NCBI GenBank assembly: GCA_903924465.1
Contig: CAIYBN010000076.1
Location: 1-36,635, forward strand
From: an uncultured Myxococcales bacterium
GTDB lineage: Bacteria > Myxococcota_A > UBA9042
Direction of reading: 5' to 3'
DNA length: 36,635 bases
The notes under the pieces are model-generated. The model worked only from the letters and a program-made list of their open reading frames with translations. It searched no databases and was not told the origin of the DNA. Both the position numbers and the translations under genes were made by a program. Each line of letters begins with the position of its first letter. The stretch's first letter is position 1. Of this stretch, positions 33,777-36,635 are shown piece after piece.

Positions 33777-35551
33777 AACCGTTCCTGCCTTCGCGCCTTA
33801 CCTTGGAAGCGGTTGAACCCTATCGCATTCCGCAGTTCGAGCGCGCTGGCTACCTGCGCCTGGACGTCAACGAACATCCCGGTGGCGCGCCGGATTTCGT
33901 CGTGGCGGCGATCCACGCGGCCCTGACGTCGGCGACGGTGGCGACGTATCCGATGTATGCAGACTGGCACGCCAAAGCGGCGGCGTGGTTTGGTGTTGGC
34001 GTCGATGAATTGACGTGTACGGCCGGTGGCGACGAAGCAATCAAGGCGATTTGCGAGGCGCATCTTCTGGCTGGCAAGTCACTCGTCACGGTCGATCCCG
34101 GCTACGACATGTTCAAGATCTGGGCGCACTTGTACGGCAATCCGCTGGAAGGTGTGGCGCTGCTGCCGGGCTTTGAATTCGATCGTGACGCGTGGCTGGC
34201 GGCGATCAACGGTGAAAACGTCGGGCTGATCGCGCTGGTGACGCCGAACAATCCGACGGGGACCGTTTGTGAACGGGAAATCATCGAAGAAACGCTGCGG
34301 CGCGTGACGTGTCCGGTGGTGATCGACGAGACGTACGCGGAGTTTGTCGGCCATTCGGTGGCCGATTTGCTGTCGCAGCACCCGCACTTGTTCATCATTC
34401 GCTCGTTTTCCAAAGTCCACGGGCTGGCGGGCCTGCGCGCGGGCGCGGTGCTGAGCCAGGCGCAAAATATTGAGTCGCTGCGGCGGGTCCTGAACCCGTT
34501 CAATGTCAACCGGGCTGCGATTGCCGCGGCGCTGGCGGTCATGGCGCACCCGGAGGCGACGCCCGCACACGTGGCGGAAGTCACTGCGGCGCGTACGGAA
34601 TTTGTTGCGGCTCTCACGGCGATGGACGTGGAGCCAGGGCCGGCGAACGCGAATTTCGTGCTGGCGCACTTTGGCGAGCGGGCCCAGGAAGTGACGGCGC
34701 ATTTGGCGCACGAGGCGATTCTGATCCGCAACCGGACCGGCAGTCATCCGCGGCTGCATGGCTGGTGCCGCATCGCCATCGGCAACCGGCCGCAGATGGC
34801 CCGCACGGCGGGCGCGATTCGCAAAGCGCTGCTCGATCCGCCGCCGTTGACCACGCTCGTGTTCGACATGGACGGGCCGCTGGTGGATACGAGCCGGAGC
34901 TACCGGGTGGCGATTGTTGAAACGGCGCGCAACCTGTTGATTGCCCAGGGCGCGAGCGAGGCCATGCTGGCGCAGGTGACGCTTGACCACGTGGAGCAGC
35001 TCAAGCGCCAGGGCGGCTTGAACAATGACTGGGATTGCACGGCGGCGCTCATCGCGGCGGTCGGCGGGCAGGTGGAGACGAACGCGATTTACGAAACATT
35101 CCAGCGGATTTACTGGGGTGAAATCGGCGAAGGGCTGATTGCGGGCGAGCCGTTTTTGCTGGATACGACCCAACGGGCGGAGCTCACGGCGCGCTACGGG
35201 ACCGCGATTGTGACCGGACGGCCGCGGGGCGAGGCGTTGCACACGCTGAAGTTGAACGGCGCGCTGGCGACGTGGCCCGTGCTCGTGGCAATGGACGATG
35301 CCGCGGCGAAGCCCGCGCCGGATGGCATTTTTCTGGCGCTGGAACACTTGCAGGCCACAGTCGACGGCGCAGCGTATCTCGGCGATTCCGTGGACGATAT
35401 GCAGGCCGCACGCGCGGCGGGCGTCTATGCCATCGGCATCCTGCCGGCCGGACAATCGTGGAGCACTGGCTTGCCGGAAAGGCTGTATGCGGCCGGGGCC
35501 GACGTCGTGTTTGCTTCAGTCGGGGAGGTCTTGAGATGGTTGCAGCCTTGA
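33773..35551 (+). CDS. hisC: Histidinol-phosphate aminotransferase fused to a HAD phosphatase
   Basis: A 592-aa two-domain enzyme. Residues 1 to about 355 are a fold-type I aminotransferase of the HisC family: TAGGDEAIKA (83-92), PNNPTG (158-163), VVIDETYAEF (182-191), and SFSK with the PLP lysine at 214, then GLAGLRAGA. The part from about 360 is a HAD subfamily IA phosphatase: motif I DMDGPLVDTS (Asp365, Asp367), VTGRPRG (Thr near 481), AAAKPAPDG (Lys513) and GDSVDD (537-542). All catalytic HAD residues are present. Start GTG at 33773 overlaps hisG by 4 bp (GTGA). Fused to HisC and upstream of hisB, the HAD domain probably acts as histidinol-phosphate phosphatase, a step for which no separate gene is seen. 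HAD-IA clades fused to HisC-like domains are known; the phosphatase role here is inferred. Confidence 0.9.
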   Translation: MKPFLPSRLTLEAVEPYRIPQFERAGYLRLDVNEHPGGAPDFVVAAIHAALTSATVATYPMYADWHAKAAAWFGVGVDELTCTAGGDEAIKAICEAHLLAGKSLVTVDPGYDMFKIWAHLYGNPLEGVALLPGFEFDRDAWLAAINGENVGLIALVTPNNPTGTVCEREIIEETLRRVTCPVVIDETYAEFVGHSVADLLSQHPHLFIIRSFSKVHGLAGLRAGAVLSQAQNIESLRRVLNPFNVNRAAIAAALAVMAHPEATPAHVAEVTAARTEFVAALTAMDVEPGPANANFVLAHFGERAQEVTAHLAHEAILIRNRTGSHPRLHGWCRIAIGNRPQMARTAGAIRKALLDPPPLTTLVFDMDGPLVDTSRSYRVAIVETARNLLIAQGASEAMLAQVTLDHVEQLKRQGGLNNDWDCTAALIAAVGGQVETNAIYETFQRIYWGEIGEGLIAGEPFLLDTTQRAELTARYGTAIVTGRPRGEALHTLKLNGALATWPVLVAMDDAAAKPAPDGIFLALEHLQATVDGAAYLGDSVDDMQAARAAGVYAIGILPAGQSWSTGLPERLYAAGADVVFASVGEVLRWLQP

Positions 35552-36150
35552 GTGCACCGCGGACGGCGACGGTCGAGCGAAATTCCAAAGAGACGCAGAT
35601 CCGCGCGACCGTGAATCTGGACGGCGTGGGCAAGACGCAGATCGATTGTCCGATTGGCTTTTTTGGCCACATGCTGGACGCGCTGGGTCGCCACAGCCAC
35701 ATCGATCTGGAGATGCACATTCGCGGTGACCTGCACGTCGACCAGCACCACACCGTGGAAGACGCTGCGATCGTGCTGGGACAAGCGATCAAGCAGGCGC
35801 TGGGCGACAAACGCGGCATCTGGCGGACCGGTTCTTGTCGGTTTCCGATGGATGAAACGCTCGCGGAGTGCGCCATTGACATCGGCGGCCGGCCACATCT
35901 GGTTTTTGTCGCCGAGTTTGCACGGGAAATGGTTGGGGAATTGCACACCGATCTCGTCGTGGAATTCTTTCAAGCGATGACCATCGCGCTGGGCGCGAAC
36001 CTGCATCTGGAGTTGATTCGCGGCCAGAACGACCACCACAAGATCGAGGCGCTGTTCAAGGCGTTTGCGCGGGCGCTGGAAATTGCGGTCGCGCGCCATC
36101 CGCGGGCGCTGGCTGAGTTGCCTTCGACCAAAGGTGCGATCGACGGCTAG
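35536..36150 (+). CDS. hisB: Imidazoleglycerol-phosphate dehydratase
   Basis: A 204-aa monofunctional IGP dehydratase, the usual bacterial length, without the N-terminal phosphatase of enteric HisB. Conserved motifs are FFGHMLDALGRHSHIDL (FFDHML in most members), the manganese-binding DQHHTVEDAA, LGDKRGI, PMDETLAEC, and the second metal half-site NDHHKIEALFKAFARAL near the C terminus. The enzyme dehydrates IGP to imidazole acetol phosphate, the substrate of HisC. ATG 35536 overlaps the hisC-HAD end by 16 bp and has GGGGAGGT six bases before it; the longer open frame from 35272 is a shadow of hisC. Last gene of the operon. Confidence 0.94.
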   Translation: MVAALSAPRTATVERNSKETQIRATVNLDGVGKTQIDCPIGFFGHMLDALGRHSHIDLEMHIRGDLHVDQHHTVEDAAIVLGQAIKQALGDKRGIWRTGSCRFPMDETLAECAIDIGGRPHLVFVAEFAREMVGELHTDLVVEFFQAMTIALGANLHLELIRGQNDHHKIEALFKAFARALEIAVARHPRALAELPSTKGAIDG

Positions 36151-36494
36151 CCACGACTCCAGCCTCCTGGTTTGATCCGTACGGCGCCGTTCCGCTGGAA
36201 TGCAGGTCATTCTTGACGTTGCGCGGTGATGACAATCCTGTGATGTCAGCTGCTGGCGCTGCGCTGCACCGTTCTCTTCAGCGGGATGGCAGGTTGGCAG
36301 AAACCGCATTTGCAGTGTGGATTTTTGCCCCTTGGCATTCCAGACGACGGAGCGTGGCGACGTTGTAAGGCACCGGCTGCGGCGGGCGTTCTGCTTGCTA
36401 TACACTCCGACCGAAGTTCGAGATCAAACCGTTTTCATCCGCGGCGTGCCACCGGAGGTGCACGCTCGCGGATCCCGTCCGAAATGCAACAAGT
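36151..36494. other. Intergenic region, 344 bp, before the insertion-sequence end
   Basis: After hisB, 36180-36189 is a 10-bp palindrome (ACGGCGCCGT) without a T-tract. At 36396-36404 TGC-TATACA looks like an extended -10. From about 36414 the plus strand reads QTVFIRGVPPEVHAR, like the N-terminal strand of ribbon-helix-helix FitA/VapB antitoxins, but it then diverges before the IS junction at 36495. Nothing here is firm enough to call a gene. Confidence 0.4.
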
Positions 36495-36635
36495 CTGTCC
36501 GCGGCCACGGTAAACCACCCACCGAGGGCCGAGTTCGGCCATCGGGATGGGGCCGGAATTCGGCCACGAACTAGGTACCACCCGCTGGCGTGAATCGGCC
36601 CGTAATGTCATGGACTTCTCCCGGAAACGCTGGGA
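36495..36635 (+). mobile_element. Insertion-sequence terminus, right contig end
   Basis: Positions 36495-36634 mirror 1-140 exactly. The element begins at about 36496 with TGTCCGCGGCC, has a 6-2-6 palindrome at 36527-36540 and an imperfect one at 36551-36565, and runs off the contig. The same IS end faces the window from both sides, so the two copies are in inverted orientation. IS21-like is suggested only by the TG-type end and repeated internal motifs. Confidence 0.7.

Overview
The window looks like one assembled contig from a high-GC bacterium related to Myxococcota/Deltaproteobacteria. This rests on the many lipoproteins with Asp/Ala-rich linkers and cysteine-rich slime-mould-type repeats, a Hanks-type kinase with sensor and TPR regions, an AAA-like/TPR regulator, and the general gene style. 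The phylum is an inference; no rRNA or confident tRNA is present. Both ends carry the same 140-bp sequence in opposite orientation, best read as the terminus of one insertion sequence at which the assembly broke.

Layout. (1) 1-11.4 kb is an envelope block: a small zinc-ribbon protein, a BON-domain lipoprotein, a von Willebrand A lipoprotein, a glycine-rich lipoprotein, a beta-barrel-like protein, two tandem paralogous lipoproteins with cysteine-rich repeats and DUF1566 domains (509 and 1095 aa), and a small galactose-binding-like lipoprotein gene broken by a frameshift. A decayed transposase remnant follows. (2) 12.0-19.2 kb is an accessory island. A cobalamin-binding radical SAM gene on + faces a tightly coupled minus-strand operon of a SPASM-like radical SAM enzyme, a DegT/DnrJ-type aminotransferase, a second cobalamin-binding radical SAM enzyme and a GT39-like membrane glycosyltransferase. 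It looks biosynthetic, with an unknown product. (3) 19.7-27.9 kb holds a Ser/Thr kinase with TolB-like and TPR regions, a 22-bp tandem repeat array, mutS2, and a TPR protein whose NTPase motifs are degenerate. (4) 27.9-30.8 kb is a minus-strand trio: an unrecognised protein, a zinc-finger DnaC-like ATPase and an orphan zinc-ribbon GspF-like membrane protein. (5) 30.9-36.2 kb is a plus-strand metabolic operon: pabB, pabC, hisG, a hisC-HAD phosphatase fusion and hisB, with overlapping or closely spaced genes.

How the parts work together. The pab genes make p-aminobenzoate for folate. HisG, HisB and HisC catalyse steps 1, 7 and 8 of histidine synthesis (ATP phosphoribosyltransferase, IGP dehydratase, histidinol-phosphate aminotransferase), and the HAD domain fused to HisC plausibly supplies the missing histidinol-phosphate phosphatase. 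The strongest leads for something undescribed are the coupled radical SAM/aminotransferase/glycosyltransferase island, the HisC-HAD fusion, the zinc-finger DnaC-like/GspF pair, and the 22-bp palindrome-bearing repeat array between convergent genes.
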